A stretch of 64,000 bases of DNA, from contig JAKOVD010000127.1 in assembly GCA_029782215.1 (NCBI GenBank), forward strand, positions 62,001 to 126,000. The letters run 5' to 3'. The position numbers and the translations under genes were made by a program. The notes under the pieces were generated by a model that had not been told where the DNA came from, did no database searches, and worked only from the letters and a program-made list of their open reading frames with translations. This DNA is from Chloroflexota bacterium (GTDB lineage: Bacteria > Chloroflexota > Anaerolineae > J102). This document shows, piece by piece, positions 1 through 10,069 of this stretch (position 1 is the stretch's first letter; the number at the start of each line of letters is the position of its first letter).

Positions 1-2
1 AA

Positions 3-2246
3 CGGGTGCGGCTCACCGCTTTCACCGCCACCGAGCCCTACCTCCGGGCGGGATTCAGCCTGCTGCCCGACCACGTGACCGATGATGCCACCGAACAGGC
101 CCTGGTGCGCACCAGCCAGGATCTCTTCGCCAGCATGGTGGCGCTCTCCCCGCAGCTACCCAGCGAGATGGAGTCGGCGGCACGCAATGCCACCGACAGC
201 CGCCAGCTCACTTACCTCATCGCCTCCAGCGCCGGCTTCAAGCTGGCCGAGGCACAAGGGGTCCTCGAAGCAGACCCCCTGGCCGAGAAGATGAAGGTGC
301 TCAACGGTTTGCTGCGCAACGAGGTGGAAGCGCGCGACCTGGCACAGAAGATCCAGCAAGAGGCCCAGGGCGAAATGGCCAAAGCGCAGCGCGACTTCTT
401 CCTGCGTAAACAGATGGAAGCCATCCAGCGTGAGCTCGGCGAGACTGACGGTCAGGCAGCCGAGTTGGCGGAAATGGAGCAGCGCGTCCTCGCCGCGCAG
501 ATGACGGCTGAGGCGGAAAAGGAAGCCATGCGCGAGCTTGACCGCATGCGCCGCATGCCCGTCCAAGCCGCCGAGTATTCGGTGATCAAGACCTACCTCG
601 ACTGGCTGGTGGCGCTTCCCTGGCAGACGCGCACCGAGGATGATCTCGACGTTCAGCACGCTCGCAGTGTGCTGGACGAAGACCATTTTGGCCTGGACGA
701 CATCAAGGACCGCATCATCGAGTTCCTGGCCGTACGTAAGCTGCGGCAGGATCGCAGCGAGGAACGCACAGACCTCCCCTTTGACGCCATTCGCCGCGAG
801 CGCGAGGGGGTCATTCTCTGTTTTGTCGGCCCCCCGGGCGTGGGCAAGACCAGCCTGGGACTCAGCATCGCCCGCGCCATGAACCGCAAGTTCGTCCGCC
901 TCGCCCTGGGCGGTGTCCGCGACGAGGCAGAGATCCGTGGCTTCAGGCGCACGTACGTCGGGGCCGTCCCCGGACGCGTCATGCAGTCGCTCCGGCGCGT
1001 TGAATCGCGCAATCCTGTGTTCATGCTCGACGAGGTCGACAAGCTGGGGCAGGACTTCCGCGGCGACCCCTCCAGCGCCCTGCTCGAGGTGTTGGACCCA
1101 GAACAAAACGCCGAGTTCCGCGACCATTACCTTGACGTGCCCTTCGATCTGTCCGAGGTCTTCTTTATTACGACAGCCAACTGGCTTGACCCCATCCCCG
1201 GCCCCCTGCGCGACCGCATGGAGATCATCCAGCTCTCCAGCTACACAGACCAGGAAAAAGTCCAGATCGCGCACCGGCACCTGATTCCCCGCCAGGTGCG
1301 CGAGAACGGGCTGCGGCCTGACGAGATCCGCTTCACCGACACCGCGCTCTTCAAGGTCGTGCACGACTACACAGCAGAGGCCGGCGTACGCGGGCTGGAA
1401 CGGCGCATCGGCGCTATCTGCCGCAAAGTGGCCACGAACGTTGCCGCCGCCAGCGCCGCGGCGCCGGACGGCGAAGCCATGTCCCCGAAGGCAGCGGAAG
1501 CGATGGTCGTCGTGACCGGGGAGAGCGTCGTCGACTGGCTCGGTAAGCCGACCTATTTCAGTGAGGCCCAAGAGGCCGTAGAAGTTCCGGGAGTCGCCGT
1601 CGGCCTGGCTTGGACGCCCTTTGGCGGTCAGGTGCTGTACATCGAGGCCACCGCGATGCCGGGCAAGGGCCGACTCACCCTCACCGGGCAGTTGGGCAGC
1701 GTCATGAAGGAATCGGCCATGGCCGCGCTCAGCTATGTACGCAGCGCCGCCAACCGCTACCAGGTACCCACGCAGTGGTTCGAGCAGCACGACCTGCACA
1801 TCCACGTCCCCTCGGGCGCCCAGCCCAAAGACGGGCCGTCGGCGGGAGTGGCCATCGCCACCGCCCTCCTCTCGCTCGTCACTGGGCGCTGCGTGGCCGA
1901 AAGCACCGCCATGACCGGGGAGATCACGCTGCGCGGGCGCGTCACCCGCATCGGCGGGGTGCGCGAGAAGGTGCTTGCCGCCTACCGGTACGGGATTCGC
2001 AACGTCATTCTCCCCGAACACAACCAGGTCGACCTCGAAGACGTCCCGCCTAATGTCGCTGCGGAGATGACTTTTCACTTTGCCCACACCATCGACGACG
2101 TCTGGGGTTGGGCGCTGCGCCGCGAGGTGTCGACGCCGCCGCCCCCTGGCCTGGAGGATGCCGCATCCGCGACTTCCCTGCTGGTCAGCGACGAAGAGGA
2201 GGACACCCGCAACGAGCCTGAGTCTGCGCCGGAAGAGGGCGCCTGA
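3..2246 (+). CDS. lon: ATP-dependent protease Lon (5' end outside window)
   Basis: Cytosolic AAA+ serine protease that degrades misfolded and regulatory proteins. The reading frame is open to the left edge, so roughly the first 80-100 residues of the N-terminal LON domain are missing; the first GTG in the window (position 6) is not a credible start. Numbering from that GTG, Walker A GPPGVGKT is at 275-282 and Walker B FMLDEVD follows near 339. The protease dyad is Ser612 (in PKDGPSAG) and Lys655, 43 residues apart, the same spacing as E. coli Ser679/Lys722. The C terminus carries an acidic Glu-rich tail of about 20 residues beyond the protease domain. The gene converges on the ubiA-like gene, with about 40 bp between the stops. 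Confidence 0.97.
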   Translation, partial: RVRLTAFTATEPYLRAGFSLLPDHVTDDATEQALVRTSQDLFASMVALSPQLPSEMESAARNATDSRQLTYLIASSAGFKLAEAQGVLEADPLAEKMKVLNGLLRNEVEARDLAQKIQQEAQGEMAKAQRDFFLRKQMEAIQRELGETDGQAAELAEMEQRVLAAQMTAEAEKEAMRELDRMRRMPVQAAEYSVIKTYLDWLVALPWQTRTEDDLDVQHARSVLDEDHFGLDDIKDRIIEFLAVRKLRQDRSEERTDLPFDAIRREREGVILCFVGPPGVGKTSLGLSIARAMNRKFVRLALGGVRDEAEIRGFRRTYVGAVPGRVMQSLRRVESRNPVFMLDEVDKLGQDFRGDPSSALLEVLDPEQNAEFRDHYLDVPFDLSEVFFITTANWLDPIPGPLRDRMEIIQLSSYTDQEKVQIAHRHLIPRQVRENGLRPDEIRFTDTALFKVVHDYTAEAGVRGLERRIGAICRKVATNVAAASAAAPDGEAMSPKAAEAMVVVTGESVVDWLGKPTYFSEAQEAVEVPGVAVGLAWTPFGGQVLYIEATAMPGKGRLTLTGQLGSVMKESAMAALSYVRSAANRYQVPTQWFEQHDLHIHVPSGAQPKDGPSAGVAIATALLSLVTGRCVAESTAMTGEITLRGRVTRIGGVREKVLAAYRYGIRNVILPEHNQVDLEDVPPNVAAEMTFHFAHTIDDVWGWALRREVSTPPPPGLEDAASATSLLVSDEEEDTRNEPESAPEEGA

Positions 2247-2287
2247 GGACTGCCAGGCAGCACCCCATGGCCGCGTCCGGCTTGCTG

Positions 2288-3172
2288 CTAGTGATGGTTG
2301 GAAAAATAGAGGATGGCTGCCGCCGTGAAGCCCCAAGCCACGGCCGACGCCAAAAGCGGCCGATCCTCAAAGAGCAGCTCGTCAGGGGCTCCCCCCAGAC
2401 CCTTGACGTGGAGCAGATAGAGATAGCGAAACAGGAAGTAGAGCACAAACGGTATCGTCAGCATCATCAGGTGGTTCGCCGGCAGGTTGGCCGCCGAGAA
2501 CGTGTAGAACGAGTAGGCAACCAGGGTCGCCGCCGTGATGATGCTGATGAGGTGATCGATGAAGGGAACGGTATACTCATCGAGGATGGCACGATGGTTG
2601 CCCGCGCCCTCCTCGAGCGATGTCAGCTCGTGCCGGCGCTTGCCCAGAGCGATCAGCAGCGCCAGCATGGTGATGCAGACGTACAGCCAGGGCGAGAACC
2701 GCTCCACCTGCACCACCACGGCCCCGGCCGCCACCCGCATGACGAAGCCCGCCGCCACCACGATGGCATCGATGATAACGACATGCTTCAGCCGGAACGA
2801 ATAGGCGACGTTGAGCAGGAAATAGCCCAGCAGAATCGCGCCGAGCCCGGCGTCGATGACAAAGCCGGCCGGAAGCGAGAACCCCAGCAGGACCACAATC
2901 GCCACCACCGCCACCCACGGCGCCAGCGTCCCCGCCGCCAGGGGCCGGTTCCGCTTGGTCGGATGCGCCCTGTCCTTCTCCATATCCGCCAGGTCGTTCA
3001 GCAAGTAGACGGCGCTGGATACCAGGCAGAACAAGACAAAAGCCGCCAGCGACCGCAGAAGCGGCGCCAGTTGTGTGAACTTGACGTCAAAGATCAACGC
3101 CGCAAACACCACGACGTTTTTGGACCATTGTCGTGGGCGCATGGCCTTGAACAGGGCTGCCAGTGTCTTCAT
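2288..3172 (-). CDS. UbiA-family decaprenyl-phosphate phosphoribosyltransferase-like enzyme
   Basis: A polytopic membrane prenyltransferase of 294 aa. The first Asp-rich motif NDLADMEKD is at residues 59-67 and is followed by RAHPTKRNRPLA, the form seen in the Rv3806c-type branch that transfers phosphoribose from PRPP to polyprenyl phosphate. A second Asp motif lies at DAIVVAAGFVMR, and about eight hydrophobic segments follow the UbiA pattern. The start ATG has an AGGAGA ribosome site. In actinobacteria this reaction supplies decaprenyl-phospho-arabinose for wall polysaccharide. The nearby LCP and GT4 genes suggest a cell-surface glycan role here, which is inference; the assignment to this branch rather than a quinone prenyltransferase rests on the motif only. 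Confidence 0.82.
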   Translation of the reverse strand: MKTLAALFKAMRPRQWSKNVVVFAALIFDVKFTQLAPLLRSLAAFVLFCLVSSAVYLLNDLADMEKDRAHPTKRNRPLAAGTLAPWVAVVAIVVLLGFSLPAGFVIDAGLGAILLGYFLLNVAYSFRLKHVVIIDAIVVAAGFVMRVAAGAVVVQVERFSPWLYVCITMLALLIALGKRRHELTSLEEGAGNHRAILDEYTVPFIDHLISIITAATLVAYSFYTFSAANLPANHLMMLTIPFVLYFLFRYLYLLHVKGLGGAPDELLFEDRPLLASAVAWGFTAAAILYFSNHH

Positions 3173-3278
3173 GCTGGAAGTAGCGTCTCCTGGCGGCCGC
3201 CGGTCCTATCCGTCTGCAGCCATTCGTGAGCGTGACCACGCATCTTAGCCCGCTGCCTTGAGAGGGTCAAGTTTCGCT

Positions 3279-4061
3279 ATGTCCAAGGTCCGCCTCGATC
3301 AACTCCTCGTCGCCCGGTCCCTTTGCGAGAGCCGGGAGCAAGCTCAGCGGCTGATCCTCAGCGGCGCCGTGCTGGTCGACGACCGGCCCGTGACCAAAGC
3401 CGGACACCTGGTCGCCGAGGGGTCGGAGCTGCGGCTGCGTGCAGAGCTGCCCTATGTCAGCCGCGGTGGCTTCAAGCTGGCAGCGGCGCTGGACGCCTTT
3501 GCGATTGCGCCCGACGGTTGGGTCTGCGCCGATGTGGGAGCTTCCACCGGCGGGTTCACCGATGTGCTGCTGCAGCGAGGCGCCGCCCGGGTCTACGCCA
3601 TCGACGTGGGCTATGGGCAGCTCCATTGGCGGCTGCGCCAGGACCCCCGCGTGGTGGTCATGGAACGCACCAATGCCCGGCGCCTCACGGCGCTGCCGGA
3701 ACCCATCGCTTTGGCCACCATCGATGCCTCCTTCATCTCGCTGCGCCTGCTCCTGCCCAGCCTGCGCGGTCTTCTGGCGCCGCAGGGCCAGATCATCGCC
3801 CTGGTCAAGCCTCAGTTCGAGGCGGGCAAAGACAAGGTGGGCAAAGGCGGCGTCATCCGTGACCCCGCCATCCACCGTACGGTGCTGCTGGACCTCATCC
3901 AATGGGCCACGGCAGACAATCTTGGGCCGCAAGGGCTCACGCCATCGCCCCTACTCGGCCCCAAGGGTAACCGTGAGTTCCTGCTGTGGTTGTTCCCCAG
4001 CAGACCCGCCCTCCCCGCCGAGCAGCTCCTTGCCGAAGCCGCGTCCTCCCCACCCCATTGA
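3279..4061 (+). CDS. tlyA: TlyA-family rRNA 2'-O-methyltransferase / hemolysin A-like protein
   Basis: 260 aa. An N-terminal S4 RNA-binding domain (residues 1-60, beginning [11 protein letters not shown]) is joined to a Rossmann methyltransferase with the SAM loop [11 protein letters not shown] at 85-95, then [19 protein letters not shown] and the terminal GNREFLLWL. Mycobacterial TlyA 2'-O-methylates cytidines of 16S and 23S rRNA, the basis of capreomycin sensitivity; targets here are inferred. I chose ATG 3279 over the upstream TTG at 3258 because it matches the family N terminus and follows an AGAGGG sequence. Transcribed divergently from the ubiA-like gene; a perfect 11-bp inverted repeat lies over its stop. 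Confidence 0.9.
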   Translation: MSKVRLDQLLVARSLCESREQAQRLILSGAVLVDDRPVTKAGHLVAEGSELRLRAELPYVSRGGFKLAAALDAFAIAPDGWVCADVGASTGGFTDVLLQRGAARVYAIDVGYGQLHWRLRQDPRVVVMERTNARRLTALPEPIALATIDASFISLRLLLPSLRGLLAPQGQIIALVKPQFEAGKDKVGKGGVIRDPAIHRTVLLDLIQWATADNLGPQGLTPSPLLGPKGNREFLLWLFPSRPALPAEQLLAEAASSPPH

Positions 4062-4093
4062 GCAGGCGCCCGGCCACCTCACGGCGCCTGCTC
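4060..4093. terminator. Hairpin between convergent genes
   Basis: A perfect 11-bp inverted repeat (4060-4070 with 4083-4093, 12-nt loop) lies at the junction of tlyA and the convergent gene ending at 4105. No T-run follows on either strand, so it may be a weak bidirectional terminator or an mRNA-stabilising hairpin. Confidence 0.5.
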
Positions 4094-4104
4094 ACATCGA
4101 GAGC

Positions 4105-4521
4105 TCAGTCGATGGGACGAATGCCGTAGTGCACCTCGCGGCCCCCGATGACCCGCAGGATGGTTTCGGGCTGGCGCCACGGCAGGTATTTGTGGAGGTC
4201 GTGGGCTGTGGAAGGCTTGTTCCCGTTCATCAGAAAGATGCGGAAGACCGCCGCCGCCACCGGCAGTGACTCATTGATGAATCCCGGCTCGTGGGCGCAG
4301 CGGGTGCGGAGGCACATCTGCAGGGCGTCAGCCCGCGTGATCTCCGCAGTCCCCGGATCGATCCAGTCCACTTCCTCGACGTCAACCGCCGAAAGGAAGC
4401 GGCGGCGGCACTCCTCACACAGCTGCTCGTAGAGGTTGATGCGGTAGTTCTTGTCGTTGGCTGCCCACCACTCCCAGTCGATGTGGAAAGCGGTGTCAAC
4501 GGTGATACGTTTCCAGGCCAT
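4105..4521 (-). CDS. Uncharacterised protein with paired cysteines (138 aa)
   Basis: I do not recognise this protein. It has CEEC near residue 35, a later pair in CLRTRC, and a final third reading RIFLMNGNKPSTAHDLHKYL, which resembles a winged-helix segment. The four cysteines could bind a metal, but this is only suggested by spacing. It lies 18 bp downstream of the 525-aa gene on the same strand and is probably co-transcribed with it. No signal peptide or membrane segment is visible. Confidence 0.7.
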   Translation of the reverse strand: MAWKRITVDTAFHIDWEWWAANDKNYRINLYEQLCEECRRRFLSAVDVEEVDWIDPGTAEITRADALQMCLRTRCAHEPGFINESLPVAAAVFRIFLMNGNKPSTAHDLHKYLPWRQPETILRVIGGREVHYGIRPID

Positions 4522-4539
4522 GCTCGGTCCTTATCTCGC

Positions 4540-6117
4540 TTACATACTCCAGTAACCGCTGCCGGTGTCTGTGGCGGCGGGAAGCTGCGCCAGGGCTGCG
4601 AAGATCGGCCCGGGCGGCAGACGACGAATGACATTGACCGCGCTGTAGAGCGCCTTGACGTGCGCCGTTCCCTGGGGGCTGAGCTTAGTCAGCTCGGGCA
4701 TGACCACCTCCACCAGGTGACGTACGCTCAACTCCCGCTGGGCGAGAGTCAGACGGAACGCCTCGATCTCGGCAGGATCGGCGACGACCAACGCCACCTG
4801 ATCGTCATAATCACAGGCAAGCTGGTGGCGAAGCATCTGGAAGGTGAGTCTGCCATCGACGACGCGCGCCGTGCGCACCCATTCGCGTTTACCGCGCAGC
4901 GGCCGGAAATCAATGACCACTTCGTCGGACTTGGCGCTGCGCTCAAGGGTGATGCGGGCGCCCACCGGCAGCTTGTGCTGGCCAAACCAGCCGTCGAGAC
5001 CGGCAACGTAGCGGCCGGCATGCACGACCCAAGCCTGGGAACGAGTGCCCCAGCGGCCATCCACCAGGGTAACGGCCGAGCAGAGGCCCTCCCCATGGGG
5101 GAGCACGGCGCGGAGGTTGGGCGGAAGCGGAAGCGTGCCTGCGATCAGATGCGGATACGTGAGCAGCACCGTAGCCGTCGATAGGGTCGCCGGCGCCTCC
5201 TCTGCCAGTCCACCCTCAGTCAGCTCGTCGTTCAGCTCCCATTCCGTCTGCAAAAGCTCAACATCCAGCGCGGCGCGATCGTAGACAACCGGTGCATAGT
5301 GCAGGATCTCCGGCATGGCCGCGGCGGCCGCCGGCATCATCCGCCTCAAGTACCATTCCACCTGACCGTTGCCGCCCACCTGGACAAAACGCTCATCGCC
5401 GTAGAGAGCGGTCTCCAGCGAAAAGACGCGGACCGTTTCGGCGGCATCGGGCTGGAGTTCCAGCGCCTCCAGCAGCGCCCTCGTCGGCACGGGCTTGCCG
5501 TTCATCTCGATCGCTGCCTCTGCGAGGTTCAAGTGTCCCAGACTGACACCGACCATCTGGTCTGAGGTCAGCCACAGCGGGCCGGCGCTGACAAACAGCT
5601 TGGGGTTGCTGACGAGATGGTCTTCAATGCGTTGAGCGACGACATCGCCGATCTCTTCGCAGAGTTCTTCTGGCGTCAACAGCTTGTCATCGCCGAACTG
5701 GACTTCCGCGCCATGACGGTTGAGGGCGTGCGGCGTGCCCAGCGCCCCCGCGAACATGCGCTCGCCCTTGGCGTCTTCAAAGCGAACCGTAAGCACATCG
5801 AAAGCGCCGTGTTCGGGGTTTTCGCCAGAGCGCAGCCCCAGGACCCGCGCCAGGCGGTAGTCGAAAACGGGAAAGACCAGCTCGTCACCTACTTTGTACC
5901 GTTCGGCCGGATCGTAGATTAGCCCCCGCGTGAGCTCGTTGCGGATGCGGCTCTCCTCGCGCTGGCAGCGCCGGCTGATCACGGCCAAAGCCAGGGCCTC
6001 CAACCGCTGCGGTTCGCTTGCCTCGGTCAGAACATCGTACAGGAACTCGTGGTCGGCCTCGTCAACTCGATAGTCGTCAAGCCAGTAGGCAAGGCTTTGG
6101 GTTTTGCGTTGGATCAC
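4540..6117 (-). CDS. Uncharacterised 525-aa soluble protein
   Basis: No family recognised. It starts with GTG at 6117, preceded by an AGGAG site 9 nt upstream. The protein is acidic and soluble, without signal peptide or membrane segments. Visible sub-regions are an N-terminal helical part with RRCQREESRIRNELTRGL, a beta-rich segment beginning YKVGDELVFPVFDYRLARV that could be an SH3/KOW-like barrel, and a C-terminal beta-rich half ending in a helical segment. It forms a probable two-gene unit with the Cys-containing 138-aa gene downstream, and follows two LCP genes on the same strand after a 122-bp gap. Confidence 0.75.
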   Translation of the reverse strand: MIQRKTQSLAYWLDDYRVDEADHEFLYDVLTEASEPQRLEALALAVISRRCQREESRIRNELTRGLIYDPAERYKVGDELVFPVFDYRLARVLGLRSGENPEHGAFDVLTVRFEDAKGERMFAGALGTPHALNRHGAEVQFGDDKLLTPEELCEEIGDVVAQRIEDHLVSNPKLFVSAGPLWLTSDQMVGVSLGHLNLAEAAIEMNGKPVPTRALLEALELQPDAAETVRVFSLETALYGDERFVQVGGNGQVEWYLRRMMPAAAAAMPEILHYAPVVYDRAALDVELLQTEWELNDELTEGGLAEEAPATLSTATVLLTYPHLIAGTLPLPPNLRAVLPHGEGLCSAVTLVDGRWGTRSQAWVVHAGRYVAGLDGWFGQHKLPVGARITLERSAKSDEVVIDFRPLRGKREWVRTARVVDGRLTFQMLRHQLACDYDDQVALVVADPAEIEAFRLTLAQRELSVRHLVEVVMPELTKLSPQGTAHVKALYSAVNVIRRLPPGPIFAALAQLPAATDTGSGYWSM

Positions 6118-6239
6118 TCACACCATCTCCTGGGCAGTCAGTCATTTGAACGTGTCAAAAGGCATTGTATCGCAGGCGCCAAAAAAGCGCGGAAATCTAT
6201 TATCAGTATGATCGATGAAGCTCGCGAACAGGCGGTTGC

Positions 6240-7682
6240 CTACGACGGCGCCACGGTGGCTTCCGGCGTCACGCTGGCTTCTGGCGCTGCGGCAGCTTCT
6301 GGCGTCGCCGTAGTCGCGGAGGTTGCCTGCGGGGCCGCCTCTGTAGTTGCGGCCGGAGCAGCGGCAGCCGGCGTCGCCGCGGCCGCGGCCGGGTTCTTCT
6401 TCATCCAGACATCGGCCCACTTGGGTCTGAAGCAGCCCTGGGAGGGCTTGGTCTGGGTCGTGATCGAAGGCGCGTCGAACAGCCCTTCGATGACCTGGTG
6501 GACGCTATTTCCCTTCGAGGTGCTCACTGCCGCCTTGGACTTGAGTTCCACCGGCTGCAGGGCGCTGCCGTCGATCACTTTGGCATGAATCGACTGCATG
6601 TCCATGTTTGCCGCCAATGTCGCCAGTCCGATCAGATCACGCAGGCCAAGATTCGTTTTGAAGTAGTCTTTGAAGATAAGCCAGAGCTTGGGGATCTGCG
6701 TCAACGTATCCGGACGGATGAACTGCTGCCGGACGGCCATCAAAAACGCCTGTTGGCGCCGGGCCCTGTCCCAATCTGTCGAATTGTAGCGATAGGTGGT
6801 GAATTCCAGCGCCGTTTCTCCATCCAGGTGATTGGGTCCTGCAGGCAGGTGCAGCACGTAGAACGGCTCACCGGCGACCACGAAGCCCGGCTTCCCCTCG
6901 GTGGGCGACAGCTCCCAAAGATCACAATCCAGGTTGACGTCCACGCCGCCCAGAGCGTCCACGATCTCGACGAGGCCCTGGCGGTGCAGCCGGGCATAGC
7001 GATCGAGCCGGATGCCGAAGTCCTGCATGAAGACCTCTTTCAGCAGCCCGAAGCCGCCTTCCGGGTGCTTGATCAGACGCTCGCCGATGAAGTCGACCTG
7101 GTTAATGCGGTCGTAGCTTGCACCCCATTCGCTTGTGTATCCGGGAATATGCAGCCAGTAGTCGCGCGGAAACGACAGCACGCCTACACGGTTGTTCTCG
7201 TGGTCAATGGCCAGCAGGAGCATGGTGTCGGTCCGCCAGCGGTTGTCGCCCGGACGGAGATCACTGCCCAGAAGCAGAATGTTCTCGGTCTTGTCCAGGG
7301 CGATGGATGGCGGCGCCGGCGTAGGGACGCAGTCGACGTAGGGGGTGCAGCCCTTCTTCGAGCCCCCCGAGTCGTTCGCCGCCGTGAATGTTGGCGTCGG
7401 CGCCGTGGTGGGCGGGTTGGCCAGCGTGGGCGTGAGGGTCGGCGTCGGAACGGGGGTTGGGGTGTCGGAAGGCTGGGGCGTCGCCGTTGGCGCCGGTGTA
7501 TCTGTGCTGACTGGCGAAGCTTTGGCTTCGGGAGTCGCGGCGCTGGTGCTGTCAGCGGGGGTAGTCCCAGCTTGCAGAGGTGTCGCGGCAGACGCCGCAG
7601 GTTGGGGCGTTGCAGGCGGCTGCGCACAAGCGCCGAGAAGGAGGACGAGGGCAATGGGAACGATGGCGAGGTAATTTCTCAT
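6240..7682 (-). CDS. LytR-CpsA-Psr (LCP) family lipoprotein A
   Basis: 480 aa. LCP proteins transfer undecaprenyl-linked glycopolymers onto peptidoglycan outside the membrane. I start at ATG 7682 because it gives a signal peptide with lipobox LLLGAC; longer versions of the frame lack an export signal. A Thr/Pro/Ala-rich spacer of about 150 residues precedes the catalytic domain, which shows the LCP landmarks ILLLGSDLR, WRTDTMLL, SFPRDYW, RINQ, VDALGGVDV and DWDRARRQQ. The C terminus is an unusual Ala/Thr/Pro/Glu low-complexity tail of about 50 residues. A second LCP gene lies immediately upstream, suggesting paralogues acting on the same or related glycans. Confidence 0.92.
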   Translation of the reverse strand: MRNYLAIVPIALVLLLGACAQPPATPQPAASAATPLQAGTTPADSTSAATPEAKASPVSTDTPAPTATPQPSDTPTPVPTPTLTPTLANPPTTAPTPTFTAANDSGGSKKGCTPYVDCVPTPAPPSIALDKTENILLLGSDLRPGDNRWRTDTMLLLAIDHENNRVGVLSFPRDYWLHIPGYTSEWGASYDRINQVDFIGERLIKHPEGGFGLLKEVFMQDFGIRLDRYARLHRQGLVEIVDALGGVDVNLDCDLWELSPTEGKPGFVVAGEPFYVLHLPAGPNHLDGETALEFTTYRYNSTDWDRARRQQAFLMAVRQQFIRPDTLTQIPKLWLIFKDYFKTNLGLRDLIGLATLAANMDMQSIHAKVIDGSALQPVELKSKAAVSTSKGNSVHQVIEGLFDAPSITTQTKPSQGCFRPKWADVWMKKNPAAAAATPAAAAPAATTEAAPQATSATTATPEAAAAPEASVTPEATVAPS

Positions 7683-7797
7683 GGGTGCGGGTAGGAATCC
7701 TGATCCTGGACCCGGCGGGGTGCGGCGACAATCGCCTGCCCGAAACGCCGTCCAGGTGGGTGATAGCAAAAGGGCGGGAGGACAGCGCTTCGCCAGA

Positions 7798-9138
7798 CTA
7801 CGGCGTGGGGGTGACGCGGCAGTTGGCCGGCTTGTTGCCCGCGTCGAGCACGCTGGGCTGATCGAAGAGCTTGTCGATGCCGGCGCTGATCTTGTCATAG
7901 TCCGGAAGAAGCACCATCGCCCCCTCGGGGGTCTGCCAGCTCTTCACGTGCCGGTAGTCGATGATGAAGCCGTGCGCCTTCTTCGGATCCACCTGCACGC
8001 CCAGGCGGGCAAGTGCGATCAGATCGGTCAGTCCCAGGTCGGTATCAATCGAGCCTTTCAGAGCCTCGTAGAGCGCCGGCAAGCGAGGGATAATGTTCAC
8101 CTCACGAGCACGGTTGCGCATCCCGATGATCAACCGCTGCTGGCGCCGCGCCCGGTCGATGTCGCTGGTCGATTTGCGTTCGCGGGCGTAACGCAGGGCA
8201 AAAAAGCCATCCATGTGGTACTTGCCTGGCTGCAGCGTCTGGTAGACCAGCTCGGTGCTGCCGGGTTCCTTCGGGAAATTGCCGGCGACGGGGCAGTCCA
8301 CCACCATGTCGATGCCCCCCAAGGCATCGACAACGCTCTTGAAACTCTCGAAATCGATCTTGACGTAGTGATCGATGCGAACGTCGAAATCCTTGGCCAG
8401 GGTATCGCGCAAGAGGCCGATGCCGCCGCCTGCGGCATAGTTCTTCAGGTCGCCGTAGAAGGTTGCCGTGTTGATGCGGTTCTCGCCCACGGTGGGAATG
8501 GTCACCCACAGATCGCGCGGGAACGAGATCAGCCCTACCTCACGCCGCGCAAAGTCGACCGCCACCACCATGATCACGTCCGAGCGCCAGGTCTGATCCT
8601 CCGTGCGCTGATCAGACCCCACGACCAGGATGTTCATGGTCGTGTCAAGGCGCCGGACACCGGCAGGCAGGTCCGGCGCGGGCGCCTCTGGTGCGCTCGC
8701 CTCCGGTGTGTCCGTGGCAGCCACTTCTGGCACGGGAGACGGAGCCATGTCCGCCGGCACCGTGGTGGGCGTTGAGACCACTTCGACGGGCGCCGCCGTC
8801 GGCAGGATGGTGGTGGGTGCAGGCAGAGCCCCACCCGGAGGGATGGGCGTCGGCGTCAGCACGATGGGGGGCGCCGCCGGAACGCGCAGGCGGATGGGTG
8901 TCCGCACCACCTGGGGCCCCTCGGCAGGCGTGTTCACGGCAGCCGGCTGCGCGGGCGCAGCCGGCTGGCCTTGAGGCGCTGCGGTCGCGGACTGCGTTGC
9001 CGCACCTGCCACCTTAATGGGGGCAATGGCCGGCGTCACCTTGATGGGTGGCCCCATCAGGATGCCGGGCTGCGCGGAACAGGCCGCCACGAAGGCGACC
9101 AAGATCAGAAGACCAGGGAGACGAAGGAAGTGTCGCAT
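7798..9138 (-). CDS. LytR-CpsA-Psr (LCP) family lipoprotein B
   Basis: 446 aa, started at ATG 9138, which gives a signal sequence with lipobox FVAAC. A Pro/Thr/Ala-rich linker of about 140 residues leads to the LCP domain with NILVVGSDQR, TWRSDVIMV, SFPRDLWV, ENRIN, VDALGGIDM and DIDRARRQQ. The conserved Arg and Asp residues that bind the polyprenyl pyrophosphate head group are present. It is a divergent paralogue of the LCP gene 115 bp downstream and lies 16 bp after the phosphatase-superfamily gene, so these are likely part of one envelope-related transcription unit. Confidence 0.92.
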   Translation of the reverse strand: MRHFLRLPGLLILVAFVAACSAQPGILMGPPIKVTPAIAPIKVAGAATQSATAAPQGQPAAPAQPAAVNTPAEGPQVVRTPIRLRVPAAPPIVLTPTPIPPGGALPAPTTILPTAAPVEVVSTPTTVPADMAPSPVPEVAATDTPEASAPEAPAPDLPAGVRRLDTTMNILVVGSDQRTEDQTWRSDVIMVVAVDFARREVGLISFPRDLWVTIPTVGENRINTATFYGDLKNYAAGGGIGLLRDTLAKDFDVRIDHYVKIDFESFKSVVDALGGIDMVVDCPVAGNFPKEPGSTELVYQTLQPGKYHMDGFFALRYARERKSTSDIDRARRQQRLIIGMRNRAREVNIIPRLPALYEALKGSIDTDLGLTDLIALARLGVQVDPKKAHGFIIDYRHVKSWQTPEGAMVLLPDYDKISAGIDKLFDQPSVLDAGNKPANCRVTPTP

Positions 9139-9154
9139 GGACTGCCTGGGGGAA

Positions 9155-10066
9155 TCAGCAGAGCCGTGTCTTGCAACGACGTTCGAGGTACGTGAGGATG
9201 GCGGGGGTGACACCGGTTAGGTCATGCACGTCATGAAAGAAGGAAACGCCCGGTCCCCAGACGATCAGGGGCACCGGATTGTAGGTGTGTCCTTTGGTGG
9301 TTGGATCCTCGATGTTGCCGTGGTCAGAACTTATCACCAGGGTGGCGTCGGCCGGCAGCCCCGCGACGAGCGCTTGCAGCATCTCGTCAATGCGGCTTAG
9401 GGCGTCGACGGGCGCCCAGGGAAGACGGCGGTGCCCCGTGAGGTCCGGGAGAAAGGTCTCCCAGAGGACGGCGTCGTGTTGCGCTGTGAGCGCGGCAAGG
9501 CGGCGCCCGGCTTCTGACGCCGCCACCAGGGGCAGATCAGGCGCGTAGCTGCCGCGGGCGACCTCGTGCGTGATGTCCCAGTAGACGGCGTCACCCCGCT
9601 CCAAATCATCCAGGTCCCGAAACCGCAGCCCGGCAGCCATGTTCGTCCAGGTTGTCGCTGAGTGGCGGTTGCGTCGACTGGCCGAAAGCTGCCAGTACTG
9701 GGGGCTGTACGCATTGGCGAAGGTGACGCGAAAACCGGAATCTGTTGCTTGTTTCAGAAAACTCCGCTCGTTAATTGTATCACGCAGCGCTTGCGTGGGA
9801 AAAGCGCTAACGTGCATCCCCACCAATTGCGGAGCATTGACACCCGTAAACAGCGCCGTCTGTCCCGTTGCGCTTTGAGGCAAACCGTCAACGCCCAGCC
9901 CCGCGTCGATCGGACGGAATAGCTGTCTTTCCGTCAGGACTTCGCGTCCCGCCAACAACTTCCCGCCCGCGAGCATTTCGAATCCGGGCAAAAAAGCCGT
10001 GGCAAAGGGATTCTCGGGTCGATCAGGACCGATGCCGACACCGTCAAGGAAAACGAAGAGCAGCAT
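9155..10066 (-). CDS. Alkaline phosphatase superfamily metalloenzyme (iPGM-like)
   Basis: 303 aa. The protein begins LLFVFLDGVGIG, with the first metal-binding Asp, has the nucleophile region ATGQTALFTG, and late motifs VISSDHGNIED and KGHTYNPVPLIVWG that supply the Asp/His ligands of the two-metal site. This is the arrangement of the alkaline phosphatase / cofactor-independent phosphoglycerate mutase fold. It is much shorter than true iPGM (about 510 aa) and lacks the inserted phosphotransferase domain, so it is probably a phosphoesterase of unknown substrate. It is 3 bp from the cinA-like gene upstream, implying translational coupling. Confidence 0.85.
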   Translation of the reverse strand: MLLFVFLDGVGIGPDRPENPFATAFLPGFEMLAGGKLLAGREVLTERQLFRPIDAGLGVDGLPQSATGQTALFTGVNAPQLVGMHVSAFPTQALRDTINERSFLKQATDSGFRVTFANAYSPQYWQLSASRRNRHSATTWTNMAAGLRFRDLDDLERGDAVYWDITHEVARGSYAPDLPLVAASEAGRRLAALTAQHDAVLWETFLPDLTGHRRLPWAPVDALSRIDEMLQALVAGLPADATLVISSDHGNIEDPTTKGHTYNPVPLIVWGPGVSFFHDVHDLTGVTPAILTYLERRCKTRLC

Positions 10067-10069
10067 ACT

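Noticed and set aside
156..2336. 726-codon open frame on the minus strand opposite lon
   Set aside because: Antisense shadow of a GC-rich gene; no family resemblance, while the plus strand encodes intact Lon.
7683..7898. N-terminal extension of LCP protein A
   Set aside because: It overlaps the end of the neighbouring LCP gene region and lacks an export signal; the internal ATG at 7682 gives a clean lipoprotein signal.
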